Part shown: positions 55,105-64,000 of the stretch, piece after piece
Position numbering within the stretch: the first letter of the stretch is position 1
Layout: each line of letters starts with the position of its first letter
Assembly: GCA_963732415.1 (NCBI GenBank)
Contig: CAVSZK010000004.1
Coordinates: 248,001 to 312,000 of the forward strand
Direction: 5' to 3'
DNA length: 64,000 nt
From: RPQJ01 sp963732415
Lineage (GTDB): Bacteria; Pseudomonadota; Gammaproteobacteria; Steroidobacterales; Steroidobacteraceae
Made by a program: the position numbers and the translations under genes
The notes under the pieces: model-generated
Told to the model about the DNA's origin: nothing
Databases searched by the model: none
What the model saw: only the letters and a program-made list of their open reading frames with translations

Positions 55105-55461
55105 TCAGAGCCTGAACGCGTCCCGTATCCAGCGAATATCCGCGCCGTCGATCGCCACGACGTCGAAGCGTGCAGGCATGTCGCGGTACTGGCGGTGCGT
55201 CAGCACCAGGTGCCTTGCCGCGAGTGCGAACCGACGCTGCTTGCGGGGTCCGACGCTTGCCGCGGCGCCCCCGAACCGGGTCGAACCTCGCAGTCGCACC
55301 TCGACCAGCACCAGCGTCGCGCCCTGCTGCATTACGAGATCAATTTCCCCGCCGCGGCAACGGTAGTTGCGGGCGAGAAGCCTCAATCCTTCCGATTCGA
55401 GGTGACGCAGCGCGGCGTCCTCTCCGCGCCGGCCGACGCTGGTGGTCGTCTCAGGGCGCAC
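55105..55461 (-). CDS. YraN/UPF0102 family nuclease-fold protein
   Basis: 118 residues. The restriction-endonuclease-like core is CRGGEIDLVMQQGATLVLVEVR (split by the E-D and E-x-R positions), with GRRGEDAALRHLESEGLRLL before it. The family is linked to DNA uptake or recombination but is not biochemically settled. It starts inside the 3' end of lpoA (11-base overlap), the conserved lpoA-yraN pairing. Confidence 0.9.
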   Translation of the reverse strand: MRPETTTSVGRRGEDAALRHLESEGLRLLARNYRCRGGEIDLVMQQGATLVLVEVRLRGSTRFGGAAASVGPRKQRRFALAARHLVLTHRQYRDMPARFDVVAIDGADIRWIRDAFRL

Positions 55462-57310
55462 CGGCCGCTGGTGCCGCGCTCCAGGCCGCGGGCTGCAGTG
55501 TTCCGTTCACGATCTGCGCCCAATCCAGCTGGCGCTGCACGTGACCGTCATCGCCGATCTCGAGCCGGCCGGTAAGTCCATTGATCGGCGAGCCAAGCCG
55601 GCCCGACCAGATGTCTCTTGCCAGGTCTGCGGCATCGTGGCCGAACGCGTAGAGTCGAATGCGGCCGTGACTGTCCCTGGCCCACTCGGCGTGCAGCACG
55701 TCCCATAGCAGCGGCGCACCGTTGCCGCCCTGCAATATCCACGGAAACTCCGGATATTCGAGCCCGTCCATGTCCTGGGCGGCCCGCACGCTCGGATCCC
55801 ACGCGTCCGAGGTGGCATATATCGGCAGCGCATAGGTCATCTGGAAGCGGAGTTGGGGGACCAGCGCGCGCGCGTTCGTTGCACTGGCCGCGACGAATGC
55901 GAACTGCGGGCCGTCGCGTGCCTCGGCGGTGGCATCGCGGTGACCCGAGCTGTCCGCGGCCCCGCCATAGCGTCCCAGCGCCGATCGAAGCGGTCCGGAG
56001 AAATCGCGCGAGCCGGTGTCGTAGTACTCGGTGGCGAGCTGCACGCCACCGGCTGCCTGCAGCTCCGACGTGAATGCGGCGTATATGCGCTCGCCCCATT
56101 GCGTGCGCGGAAACAGCGCAATGCCGCGCGTGTAACCGCCGGCCGCGATGCGACGGGCGGCCCCCCGGGCTTCCTGCTCGGGGTCCAGCGTGAATTCGTA
56201 CATGAAGGCCGGAACCGTGCCGTCGCCGCCCAGGCTGTTTAGTACCAGCGTAGGCACCGGTATCGACTGCGTCGACGCGAGCGCCGCGACGTCCTCCCGG
56301 GTCAGCGGCCCGACCACGATGCCGGCGCCGTCGGTGACGGCACTGCGGTAAGCCAGCTCGGCACCGAGTTCCGCAGTGTCGTACACCAGCACCCTGGGCG
56401 CCGCCTCGCGCTGAGCGAGCGTCGCGGCGATGAAACCATCCCTTACGGCTGCGCCGATCGACTCGAGCCTGCCTGACAGCGGCAGGATCAGCGCGACTGT
56501 CGCGGGCCCCTGGCCCGGCCGCGCGATGGGCCGGACTCCGGCCGCCGCCGCGACCGCAACGTCGAATTCAGGCAACAGGCCAGACCCGGGATGGCCCGGA
56601 TTCCGTGCCCTCCACTCGGCCGAGCGCCGCGCCGTCGACTGCTCGTCCTGGTTCGCCTCAGCGAGGATCTGCGCAAGTTCCAGCCAGGCCTGCGCCTGCC
56701 CCGGCGCGTCGGCCGGCATCGCAGCGGCAACCGTCGGCTGCTGCAGTTCACGGACCAGCAGGCGATAGTTGTCGGCTCGCGCCTCGGGAGTGCCGAGCAG
56801 CTGGCCGCGCTCTTCCAGCGTCCGGACGCCCTGCAGCGTCCTCCCGAGCTGGAAACAGGCGCGGGCCCGCAGCAGCAGGAGTTCCGTGGCGAGTGCCGCC
56901 GGCCACGGCTCGGGAACGGCCGCAAGCGCCACGAGCGCGGCGTCGCCGTCGCCCTTTGCCAGCGCGAGCTCGGCCTGGATCCGGGCGAGCAGCACGACGT
57001 CGTCGCCGCTCGCGCGCCCGCTGACTTTGTCCAGCATGCGCTCGGCATCCGCGTTGCGCCCGGCCAGCAGGTACTCGCGCGCTGCGAGCAGCGTGAGCCG
57101 CGTGTCCCAGCCGCGGAAGATCCGCTTGGCCTGCCGCTCGTAGGCCTGCGCTGCGGCCTCGTGCTGCCCGCTGCGGGCAAGGGCCTCCGCGGTTTCGGTC
57201 CTCGTGGCGGCGTGCGTGGCAGGTGGCGCCAGGCTGACGGCGGCAATTGCGAGCGTCGCGGCGACAAGCAGCGCTCGAACTTGCCGGCCGTGAAGACTTG
57301 CGTGCAGCAT
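55451..57310 (-). CDS. lpoA: LpoA/LppC-type penicillin-binding protein activator, without lipobox
   Basis: 619 residues from the ATG at 57310. The N-terminal half is TPR-like (residues about 40-270), and the C-terminal half a type I periplasmic-binding fold (TVALILPLSGRLESIGAAVRDG; GIVVGPLTREDVAAL), the LpoA/LppC arrangement that stimulates PBP1A in E. coli. The signal peptide ends LAPPATHAATRTE: there is no cysteine, so unlike typical LpoA it is not a lipoprotein. Longer frames to 57865 give no better N-terminus. Confidence 0.85.
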   Translation of the reverse strand: MLHASLHGRQVRALLVAATLAIAAVSLAPPATHAATRTETAEALARSGQHEAAAQAYERQAKRIFRGWDTRLTLLAAREYLLAGRNADAERMLDKVSGRASGDDVVLLARIQAELALAKGDGDAALVALAAVPEPWPAALATELLLLRARACFQLGRTLQGVRTLEERGQLLGTPEARADNYRLLVRELQQPTVAAAMPADAPGQAQAWLELAQILAEANQDEQSTARRSAEWRARNPGHPGSGLLPEFDVAVAAAAGVRPIARPGQGPATVALILPLSGRLESIGAAVRDGFIAATLAQREAAPRVLVYDTAELGAELAYRSAVTDGAGIVVGPLTREDVAALASTQSIPVPTLVLNSLGGDGTVPAFMYEFTLDPEQEARGAARRIAAGGYTRGIALFPRTQWGERIYAAFTSELQAAGGVQLATEYYDTGSRDFSGPLRSALGRYGGAADSSGHRDATAEARDGPQFAFVAASATNARALVPQLRFQMTYALPIYATSDAWDPSVRAAQDMDGLEYPEFPWILQGGNGAPLLWDVLHAEWARDSHGRIRLYAFGHDAADLARDIWSGRLGSPINGLTGRLEIGDDGHVQRQLDWAQIVNGTLQPAAWSAAPAAGAP

Positions 57311-57343
57311 GGGGCCCCGGGGATACGCGTGGCGAACGAAGCA

Positions 57344-58213
57344 ATGGATTCTATAGCGGGGCCGCGGTCCGGCGTACTGTTCCTCGTCGCGACCCCGATC
57401 GGCAACCTCGGTGACCTCGGCACGCGGGCGCGTGACCTGCTGCGCGACGCGGACCTGCTGCTCGCCGAGGACACGCGGCACACGGCGCAGCTGCTGCACG
57501 CCAGTGGCGTCACGCGACCCTCGGGGGCGATCGAATCGCTGCACGAGCACAACGAGCGCGAACGGGTGCCGCGCGTCATCGAGCGCCTCAAGGCGGGTGC
57601 CAGCGTCGCGCTGGTGAGCGACGCGGGGACGCCGACAGTGAGCGACCCGGGTGCGCCGCTGGTCCGCGCGGCGATCGAGGCCGGAATCGAGGTCGTCGCG
57701 GTGCCGGGCCCGTGCGCGATCATCGCGGCGCTCTCCACCTCCGGGCTGCCGACCGATCGATTCACCTTCGAAGGCTTCCTGCCCGCCCGTGCGTCGGCGC
57801 GACGCAAGGCCATCGAACTGCTCTGCGGCGAACCGCGCACGCTGGTGTTCTACGAGGCGCCGCATCGTGTGCGTGAGAGCCTCGACGATCTCGCGCGAAT
57901 ACTCGGCGGGGACCGGCCGGCAGCGATTGCGCGCGAGATCACCAAGCGATTCGAGACCACCTATCGCGGCTCACTCACGGAACTCGCACTGCGTGCCGCG
58001 CAGGACGCCGACATGAACCGTGGCGAGATCGTGATCGTCGTCCAGGGCGCGCCCGTGGCGGGCCCGGCAGACGAAGGTGAAGCCGACCGCGTGCTGCGCG
58101 CGCTGCTCGGTGAAATGCCGGTTTCGCAGGCGGCACGGGTTGCTGCGAAACTCACCGGCCGCCCGCGCAAGGAACTCTACGACCGGGCGCTTGCGCTCGC
58201 ACCGGGCGAATGA
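57344..58213 (+). CDS. rsmI: 16S rRNA (cytidine(1402)-2'-O)-methyltransferase
   Basis: 289 residues (a GTG at 57329 would add five). The SAM-binding TIM-like fold shows FLVATPIGNLGDLGTRARDL, LAEDTRHTAQLL, VALVSDAGTPTVSDPG and VPGPCAIIAALSTSGLPTD. It lies divergent from lpoA, the widespread rsmI/lpoA pairing, and precedes the RNase P RNA. Confidence 0.94.
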   Translation: MDSIAGPRSGVLFLVATPIGNLGDLGTRARDLLRDADLLLAEDTRHTAQLLHASGVTRPSGAIESLHEHNERERVPRVIERLKAGASVALVSDAGTPTVSDPGAPLVRAAIEAGIEVVAVPGPCAIIAALSTSGLPTDRFTFEGFLPARASARRKAIELLCGEPRTLVFYEAPHRVRESLDDLARILGGDRPAAIAREITKRFETTYRGSLTELALRAAQDADMNRGEIVIVVQGAPVAGPADEGEADRVLRALLGEMPVSQAARVAAKLTGRPRKELYDRALALAPGE

Positions 58214-58250
58214 GGGCAGGGCGCCGGCTGCAGGGCGCTATACTTCGCCC

Positions 58251-58617
<367 letters not shown>

Positions 58618-59009
58618 CCTTATTTCAGGATCACGAAACCTGGCCTTTGTCAATAGGCCTTGTTGCGGCTGCCTGGGCGCCGCACCGCTGGCAGCGCTGC
58701 CGCAGTGCCTCCCACCTTGTCCCACCCTGTGCCGGACGCGCGATCGGGCCTCGATTCGAGGCCCGGAGCCAGGCGCATCCCACCCGCGCTCCCTTTGATT
58801 GCAATGATTAATTGCGATCTGGCACCTCGGCCGGCTGGAAGCACGCCTGCGGGGCGAGCTCTCCCACGCATGCCGTCTTCTAATGTCATTTTCAGGAACA
58901 TCCAGTAACCAATTGATTAAAGTAAGGATAGTATTGGCAAATCCTTATCCATGGGCTCGATTTCGCCGCTAAGTCGCTGTGCCCCATGGAAAAATCTTTG
59001 CCGTGGGCG
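58618..59009 (+). other. 392-bp intergenic region between rnpB and the division cluster
   Basis: No coding potential. It has a perfect 21-base palindrome (CGGGCCTCGA, T, TCGAGGCCCG, 58745-58765) and, further on, an AT-rich stretch (58880-58960). No clear T-tract terminator follows rnpB; a weak GGCCT ... AGGCC dyad lies at 58640-58660. Confidence 0.6.
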
Positions 59010-59039
59010 TTGACTCCCTACGCGCGCGCGACCTATATT
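59010..59039 (+). promoter_or_regulatory. Sigma-70 promoter of the mra/dcw cluster
   Basis: TTGACT (59010-59015) and TATATT (59034-59039) with an 18-base spacer. Transcription would start near 59046, directly before the MraZ boxes and about 50 bases before mraZ, as for Pmra in E. coli. Confidence 0.7.
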
Positions 59040-59048
59040 CGCGACCGG

Positions 59049-59073
59049 TGGGACAAAGTGGGATGAAATGGGC
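59049..59073 (+). promoter_or_regulatory. Three MraZ boxes
   Basis: TGGGA at 59049-59053, TGGGA at 59059-59063 and TGGGC at 59069-59073, each separated by five bases. This is the direct-repeat spacing of the E. coli MraZ operator (TGGG repeats with N5). Located just after the predicted promoter, they should mediate autoregulation of the division cluster. Confidence 0.8.
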
Positions 59074-59097
59074 TATCGGCCCATCAGTGAGCTGAAA

Positions 59098-59553
59098 ATG
59101 TTTCGCGGCGCCAACAAAGTCACTCTCGACGCCAAAGGGCGGATGGCCATGCCTGCGCGATACCGGGACACCCTGGTCGAGCGCAGCGAGGGCCGTCTGG
59201 TCGCGACCGTCGACCGTGCCGACCGGTGCCTGCTGATCTACCCGCTCCCGGACTGGGAAGAGATCGAGCGCAAGCTCATGCGGCTGCCGAGCCTGAATCC
59301 ACAGGCGCGCCGGCTGCAGCGACTCATGGTCGGTCATGCGACCGATCTCGAACTCGATTCCCATGGCCGGGTGCTGGTGCCGCCGAAACTGCGCGAGTAC
59401 GCGGGACTCACGCGCCAGGCAATGCTGATAGGCCAGGGCAGCCGCTTCGAACTCTGGGACGAGCAGCACTGGAACACGCGTCGCGATGCTTGGCTGCAGG
59501 CGGGCGAGGAGACGGGCGACCTGTCTCCAGAGCTCGAGCAGCTCTCGCTCTAG
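59098..59553 (+). CDS. mraZ: Transcriptional regulator MraZ
   Basis: 151 residues from the ATG at 59098 (MFRGANKVTLDAKGRMAMPA). The two AbrB-like repeats are visible: DAKGRMAMPARYRDTLVER and DSHGRVLVPPKLREYAGL. A frame from 59068 would add ten residues but overlaps the third MraZ box. It represses its own operon. Confidence 0.95.
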   Translation: MFRGANKVTLDAKGRMAMPARYRDTLVERSEGRLVATVDRADRCLLIYPLPDWEEIERKLMRLPSLNPQARRLQRLMVGHATDLELDSHGRVLVPPKLREYAGLTRQAMLIGQGSRFELWDEQHWNTRRDAWLQAGEETGDLSPELEQLSL

Positions 59554-59561
59554 GCGCCGTC

Positions 59562-60491
59562 GTGGCGGAACACACGCCGGTACTTCCTGGAGAAGTGCTG
59601 GCCGGGCTCGCGGTGCGGGCCGACGGTCGGTACTGCGACGCGACGTTCGGGCGCGGGGGGCACACGGCCGAAATCCTGGCGGCGCTTGGCCCCGGGGGGC
59701 GGGTGATCGCGATCGATCGTGACCCGGAGGCTGTCCGGGCGGGTCGGGTGCGGTTCGCTGACGAGCCACGTCTCACGCTGGTGAAGGGGTCGTTCGGCCA
59801 GCTCGAGCAGCTGGTCCGGGCGGCGGGTTTGGAAGGGGATCTGGACGGCGTGCTGATGGACCTCGGGGTCTCCTCGCCACAACTCGACGAGGCCAGGCGC
59901 GGCTTCAGTTTCATGCAGGACGGGCCGCTCGACATGCGCATGGACAATGAGGCGGGACAGGGTGCGGCGCAGTGGCTGGCGCGTGCCGGCGAGCGCGACA
60001 TCGCGACCGTGCTGCGCACGCTCGGCGAGGAGCGCTTCGCAAACCGTATCGCGCGCGCGATCGTCGCGGCGCGGGCTGTTGGGCCGATCGAGCGCACCGG
60101 GCAGCTCGCGGCGATCGTCTCCGCCGCGGTACCGACCAGGGAGCCCGGCAAGCACCCCGCGACGCGCACGTTCCAGGCGATCCGCATCCACGTGAACGGC
60201 GAACTCGAGGCCCTGCAGGCGGCGCTGCCCCAGGCGGTGCGCATGCTCGCGCCCGGCGGCCGGCTCTGCGTCATCAGCTTCCATTCGCTCGAGGACCGTA
60301 TCGTCAAGCGCTACATCCGGCGCGAGGAGCAGGGCGACCCCGTGTATGCGGGCCTGCCGCAGGTGCCGCCGCACGCTCGTCCGCGGCTCACCCGCGTCGG
60401 TCGTGCGACATACGCGTCGGACGCCGAGGTGGCGGGAAATCCGCGCTCCAGGAGCGCGGTGCTGCGCGTGGCGGAAAGGGTCGCCGCATGA
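59562..60491 (+). CDS. rsmH: 16S rRNA (cytosine(1402)-N4)-methyltransferase
   Basis: 309 residues starting at GTG (VAEHTPVLPGEVLAGLA). SAM site DATFGRGGHTAEILAAL, then VLMDLGVSSPQLDEARRGFSF and, at the C-terminus, CVISFHSLEDRIVKRYI. It is the partner of RsmI at 16S position 1402. Stop overlaps ftsL (ATGA). Confidence 0.95.
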   Translation: MAEHTPVLPGEVLAGLAVRADGRYCDATFGRGGHTAEILAALGPGGRVIAIDRDPEAVRAGRVRFADEPRLTLVKGSFGQLEQLVRAAGLEGDLDGVLMDLGVSSPQLDEARRGFSFMQDGPLDMRMDNEAGQGAAQWLARAGERDIATVLRTLGEERFANRIARAIVAARAVGPIERTGQLAAIVSAAVPTREPGKHPATRTFQAIRIHVNGELEALQAALPQAVRMLAPGGRLCVISFHSLEDRIVKRYIRREEQGDPVYAGLPQVPPHARPRLTRVGRATYASDAEVAGNPRSRSAVLRVAERVAA

Positions 60492-60763
60492 GCACGAATG
60501 CATGGCGAATCGCCACCGCCTTGCTCGGCCTTGGCCTGCTCGCGTCCGGGCTGGGCGTGGTCTATGGCAAGCACGAGGCGCGCAGCCGCTTCAGCGAGCT
60601 GCAGCGACTGACGCGTGAGCGCGACGATCTCGACATCGAGTGGGGCCAGTTGCAGCTCGAGCAGAGCACCTGGTCGGCGAACGGGCGTGTGGAAAACGTC
60701 GCGCGCGACGACCTGCACATGGTCATCCCGCAGGCAGGCGACCTGCGCATCGTGCAGCCGTGA
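60488..60763 (+). CDS. ftsL: Cell division protein FtsL
   Basis: 91 residues: a short cytoplasmic N-terminus, one membrane helix (ATALLGLGLLASGLGVVYG) and a periplasmic coiled coil with leucine heptads (SELQRLTRERDDLDIEWGQL). With FtsB and FtsQ it recruits FtsW/FtsI. Both ends overlap neighbouring genes by four bases, so translation is coupled. Confidence 0.93.
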   Translation: MSTNAWRIATALLGLGLLASGLGVVYGKHEARSRFSELQRLTRERDDLDIEWGQLQLEQSTWSANGRVENVARDDLHMVIPQAGDLRIVQP

Positions 60764-62490
60764 AGCGCAGCACCAGCAATGACCGCAGCGCCGGGGGCCA
60801 CCGATGGCGTCACTGGCTGGTCGTCGGCATGCTCGGCATCGCCGGCGCGTCGCTGGTCGCGCGCGCGGTCTACCTGCAGGTGATCGACCAGGCTTTCCTC
60901 GAGAAGCAGGGCGACGCGCGCATCCTGCGCAAGGCGCGGCTCTCGGCCAACCGCGGCATGATCCTGGACCGCAACGGCGAGGCGCTTGCAGTCAGCACGC
61001 CCGTCGATACGGTGTGGGCGGATCCGCGCAAGCTCGCCGAGGCACCGCAGGACTTCCCGAAGCTGGCCAAGGCGCTGGACCGCGACCCCCAGTGGCTCGC
61101 GCGCCGCGTCACCGGCAGCCTCGATCGCGAGTTCGTCTATCTCGTGCGCCACATGCGTCCGCAGGATGCCGCGCGCGTCAAGGAACTGCGCATCCCCGGC
61201 GTGGACACGCTGCGCGAGTACCGGCGCTACTACCCGGCGGGCGAGGTGACGGGCCACCTGCTCGGCTTCACCAACGTGGACGACGTAGGGCAGGAAGGGC
61301 TCGAGCTTGCCTACGACCAGTGGCTCGGCGGCGTCCCGGGCGAGAAGATCGTCATGCGCGACAGCCTCGGCCGCACCATCGAGGACATCGAGCGCATCAG
61401 CGCGCCGCGTCCCGGCCAGGACCTGCGCACCAGCATCGACCTGCGGGTGCAGTACCTCGCTTACCGCGAACTCAAGGCAGCGGTGCAGGCCAACAAGGCA
61501 CGCGCGGGAACGATCGTCGTGCTCGACATCGCCACGGGTGAAGTGCTGGCCATGGTCAACCAGCCGACCTTCAACCCGAACGACCGCGAGCAGTACGCGG
61601 CGTCCCGCTACCGCAACCGCACGACAAACGACTTCCTCGAGCCGGGATCGAGCATGAAGCCGTTCATCGTCGCGGCCGCGATGGAGACGGGTCGCTATCA
61701 CGCCGACACGTTGATCAACACGTCGCCCGGCATGATGCGCGTCGGCATCAAGACGGTGAAGGATCACAACAACCTCGGCACGATCGACGTCACCACGGTA
61801 CTCGCCAAGTCGAGCAACGTGGGCGCCGCGAAAATAGCCTTGTCGCTGAAGCCCCAGGAGATGTGGGGCACGCTGGACGCGCTGGGATTCGGCCGCGTGA
61901 CGGGCTCCGGATTCCCTGGCGAGTCCACCGGGATCCTGACCGGTTACGAGCACTGGCGCCCGATCACGCAGGCGACCATGTCCTACGGGTACGGCCTGTC
62001 GGTCACGCCACTGCAGCTCGCCCAGGCATACGCAATCCTCGGTGCAGGCGGCGTGCGCCGGCCCGTCAGCCTGCGTCGCGTGGATACGCCGCCGGCGGGC
62101 GAGCGGGTGCTGCCGGAGGAAGTGGCGACGGAGCTGGTGCGGATCCTGGAGAGCGTCGTGAGCAACGCGGGCACCGCGCGTCGCGCCGCAGTGATGGGCT
62201 ATCGCGTATCCGGCAAGACCGGCACGGCCTGGAAGGCGTCCAGGAGCGGCGGCTACTCCACCAACAAGTACCTGGCAATCTTCGGCGGCGTCGTGCCGGC
62301 CAGCAATCCGCGGCTCGCGGCGGTCGTGATCATCGACGAGCCGAGCGCCGGTGCCTATTACGGCGGCGACGTCGCGGCCCCGGTCTTCTCGTCGGTAATG
62401 TCAGGCGCGCTTCGCCTGCTTGCGATACCGCCGGACGACCTCCAGAGCATCCCGGCAACCACCCTCGTCCAGGCGCAGGACCCGTGGTGA
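60760..62490 (+). CDS. ftsI: Peptidoglycan D,D-transpeptidase FtsI (PBP3)
   Basis: 576 residues starting at GTG within the ftsL stop (GTGA). A membrane helix (WLVVGMLGIAGASLVARAVYL) precedes the dimerisation domain, then the transpeptidase domain: SxxK with S297 (EPGSSMKPF), SSN (LAKSSNVGAAKI) and KTG (VSGKTGTAWKASR). Septal peptidoglycan crosslinking; target of beta-lactams. Confidence 0.96.
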   Translation: MKRSTSNDRSAGGHRWRHWLVVGMLGIAGASLVARAVYLQVIDQAFLEKQGDARILRKARLSANRGMILDRNGEALAVSTPVDTVWADPRKLAEAPQDFPKLAKALDRDPQWLARRVTGSLDREFVYLVRHMRPQDAARVKELRIPGVDTLREYRRYYPAGEVTGHLLGFTNVDDVGQEGLELAYDQWLGGVPGEKIVMRDSLGRTIEDIERISAPRPGQDLRTSIDLRVQYLAYRELKAAVQANKARAGTIVVLDIATGEVLAMVNQPTFNPNDREQYAASRYRNRTTNDFLEPGSSMKPFIVAAAMETGRYHADTLINTSPGMMRVGIKTVKDHNNLGTIDVTTVLAKSSNVGAAKIALSLKPQEMWGTLDALGFGRVTGSGFPGESTGILTGYEHWRPITQATMSYGYGLSVTPLQLAQAYAILGAGGVRRPVSLRRVDTPPAGERVLPEEVATELVRILESVVSNAGTARRAAVMGYRVSGKTGTAWKASRSGGYSTNKYLAIFGGVVPASNPRLAAVVIIDEPSAGAYYGGDVAAPVFSSVMSGALRLLAIPPDDLQSIPATTLVQAQDPW

Positions 62491-64000
62491 ACCATGTGCG
62501 GACCGGGGAAGTGAACGCCGTGGCAGAAGTCGATTCCGTGCCCGTGTACCAGGCGACGCTCGCATCGCTGCTCTCGGGCGTTGCCCAGCCGCTCCGCGAG
62601 CTCACAATTACCGGCCTGACGCTGGACAGCCGGCAGGCGGTGCCGGGTTGCGCGTTCCTCGCCTGCCAGGGCCGCGGCGGGCATGGCATTTCGCACGCCG
62701 CGTCCGCGGTCGAGCGCGGCGCCGTGGCGGTGCTTTTCGAGCCGGTGGCAGGGCTCGAGCCGCCGGTGCTGCCCTCGCACGTCGCCGTCCACGCGATTCC
62801 CGAGCTCGGGCGGCGCGTCGGCGAGATGGCGGATCGATTCTTCCGCCAGCCGTCGTCCGATCTCGAGGTCGCGGGCATCACCGGCACCAACGGCAAGACG
62901 ACGACGGCCTACCTGCTCGCGCAGGCTGCCGAGGCAGTCGGGCGCAAGGGCGCCTACCTGGGCACCATCGGGTTCGGGCGCCCGGGCTCGCTGGCCACTT
63001 CGGTACTCACGACCCCCGACTGCGTCACCGTGCACCGGCTGCTCGCCGAGGCGCGGGATTCCGGCGCGAAAACCATGGCGCTCGAGGTGTCGTCGCACGC
63101 GCTCGACCAGGGTCGTGTGGACGCGGTGCGATTCGACACCGCGGTGTTCACGAACCTGACGCGCGATCACCTCGACTACCACGGCACGCTCGATGCCTAC
63201 TTCGCGGCGAAGGAGCGCATCTTCCGCGCGCCTGGCCTGCGCCGCGCGATCGTGAACGTGCGCGACGAGTTCGGCCGGCGCCTCGCCGACGCGCTCGACC
63301 CTGCCGTCGAGCCGGTTTTCTTCTCGACCTCGAACGACGTATGGGCGCCCCAGGGTGCGGCCTGGATCCGGCTGCCGGAGATGCGCGCCACGGCCGCCGG
63401 GCTCACGCTGCACGTCGAGAGCAGTTGGGGCGCAGGCACGTTGCGATCGCCACTGGTCGGCGAGTTCAATGCCGAGAACCTGCTTGCCGTGCTCGGTGTA
63501 CTGCTCGGCTGGAAGATCCCGCTGCAGCGCTCGCTCGCCGCGCTCGCGACCTGCGTGCCGCCGCCCGGGCGGATGGAGGCCTTCGGTGGCGGTGCCCAGC
63601 CGCTCGCGCTGGTCGACTATGCCCACACGCCCGATGCGCTCGGCAAGCTGCTCGAGGCGGCTCGCGCGCATGCGCGTGGCCGCGTGCACTGCGTGTTCGG
63701 CTGCGGCGGCGATCGCGATCCCGGCAAGCGCCCGATGATGGGGGCGATCGCCGAGCACGGCGCGGACGTGGTGATCGTCACGGACGACAATCCTCGTACC
63801 GAGGTCTCACGCTCGATCATCGAGCAGATCCTCGCCGGCATGCGCGAACCGGGCGCGGCGCAGGTGATCGCCGACCGGGCCGAGGCCATCCACCATGCGC
63901 TCGCAGAGGCGGATCCGGGCGACGTCGTGGTGATCGCGGGCAAGGGTCACGAGGAACACCAGTTGATCGGCGGCGAAGTCCGGCCGTTCAGCGACCGGCA
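62487..64000 (+). CDS. murE: UDP-MurNAc-tripeptide (meso-DAP-adding) synthetase, truncated by window edge
   Basis: The frame is open from the GTG at 62487, which overlaps the ftsI stop as GTGA, to the window end (about 504 codons). Starts at 62511 or 62520 (GTG) are equally possible. The ATP loop is GITGTNGKTTTAYLL; the Mur motifs LEVSSHALDQGRV, TNLTRDHLDYHGT and GEFNAENLLAVLG follow, and the motif DDNPR shows meso-diaminopimelate specificity. Only the last residues are missing. Confidence 0.95.
   Translation, partial: MNHVRTGEVNAVAEVDSVPVYQATLASLLSGVAQPLRELTITGLTLDSRQAVPGCAFLACQGRGGHGISHAASAVERGAVAVLFEPVAGLEPPVLPSHVAVHAIPELGRRVGEMADRFFRQPSSDLEVAGITGTNGKTTTAYLLAQAAEAVGRKGAYLGTIGFGRPGSLATSVLTTPDCVTVHRLLAEARDSGAKTMALEVSSHALDQGRVDAVRFDTAVFTNLTRDHLDYHGTLDAYFAAKERIFRAPGLRRAIVNVRDEFGRRLADALDPAVEPVFFSTSNDVWAPQGAAWIRLPEMRATAAGLTLHVESSWGAGTLRSPLVGEFNAENLLAVLGVLLGWKIPLQRSLAALATCVPPPGRMEAFGGGAQPLALVDYAHTPDALGKLLEAARAHARGRVHCVFGCGGDRDPGKRPMMGAIAEHGADVVIVTDDNPRTEVSRSIIEQILAGMREPGAAQVIADRAEAIHHALAEADPGDVVVIAGKGHEEHQLIGGEVRPFSDR

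Noticed and set aside
57311..57865. 185-codon extension of lpoA upstream of 57310
   Set aside because: It runs through the divergent rsmI gene and contains no signal peptide; the ATG at 57310 does.

Overview
The window is a gene-dense, high-GC stretch of chromosome from a Gram-negative bacterium. Cell-wall/lipopolysaccharide genes (kdsD-kdsC-lptC-lptA-lptB-rpoN-rapZ, ibaG-murA, mraZ-rsmH-ftsL-ftsI-murE), petABC-sspA-sspB, the lpoA/yraN and rsmI/rnpB pairs, and an RND efflux operon all point to a gammaproteobacterium. It is probably one of the free-living Xanthomonadales/Nevskiales/Steroidobacterales-like lineages, but no marker was searched, so the order is a guess. Nearly all of it is housekeeping. 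No tRNA, prophage, CRISPR array or intact insertion sequence was seen.

Layout. 1-8.1 kb: end of an NTP/NDP-exchange-type transporter, a tripartite RND efflux operon (minus strand) and a small multihaem c-type lipoprotein. 8.2-18.6 kb is the most rearranged part: prpE, a PiuC-type dioxygenase, a 1173-residue probable carbohydrate-active enzyme behind a perfect LacI-type operator palindrome, a YbhB-like protein, fossils of extra hppA and piuC copies, an S9 peptidase and an IS3-type transposase remnant. 18.7-22.1 kb: a pyrophosphate module (K+-independent-type H+-pyrophosphatase and PPi-type phosphofructokinase). 22.2-30.7 kb: adk (zinc-type LID), rnd, a membrane protein, mpl overlapped by an uncharacterised glycosyltransferase-like gene, hemL, crcB, a TraB/GumN protein and an O-methyltransferase.

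30.7-42 kb: the SAM cycle (metK, ahcY behind a clear SAH riboswitch) and a lower-glycolysis/pentose cluster tkt-gap-pgk-pyk, then a MoxR ATPase/VWA pair. 42-49.7 kb: peroxiredoxin, patatin-like lipase and the minus-strand LPS-transport/sigma-54 cluster, in which hpf and ptsN are missing between rpoN and rapZ. 49.7-58.2 kb: ibaG-murA, petABC-sspAB, yraN-lpoA (lpoA lacks a lipobox), rsmI. 58.2-64 kb: RNase P RNA, then the division/cell-wall cluster, opened by a good sigma-70 promoter and three MraZ boxes; it runs off the window inside murE.

Intergenic spaces carry three families of palindromic repeats: TAGGTGCC(T/A)GGCACCTA units, GGGGAC(A/T)GTCCCC units and a longer REPIN-like hairpin. Several sit exactly on gene ends, so that the repeat supplies the stop codons. 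The most noteworthy observations are these stop-codon-bearing palindromes, the fossil hppA/piuC duplications, the operator-linked giant enzyme, and the glycosyltransferase-like gene coupled to mpl.
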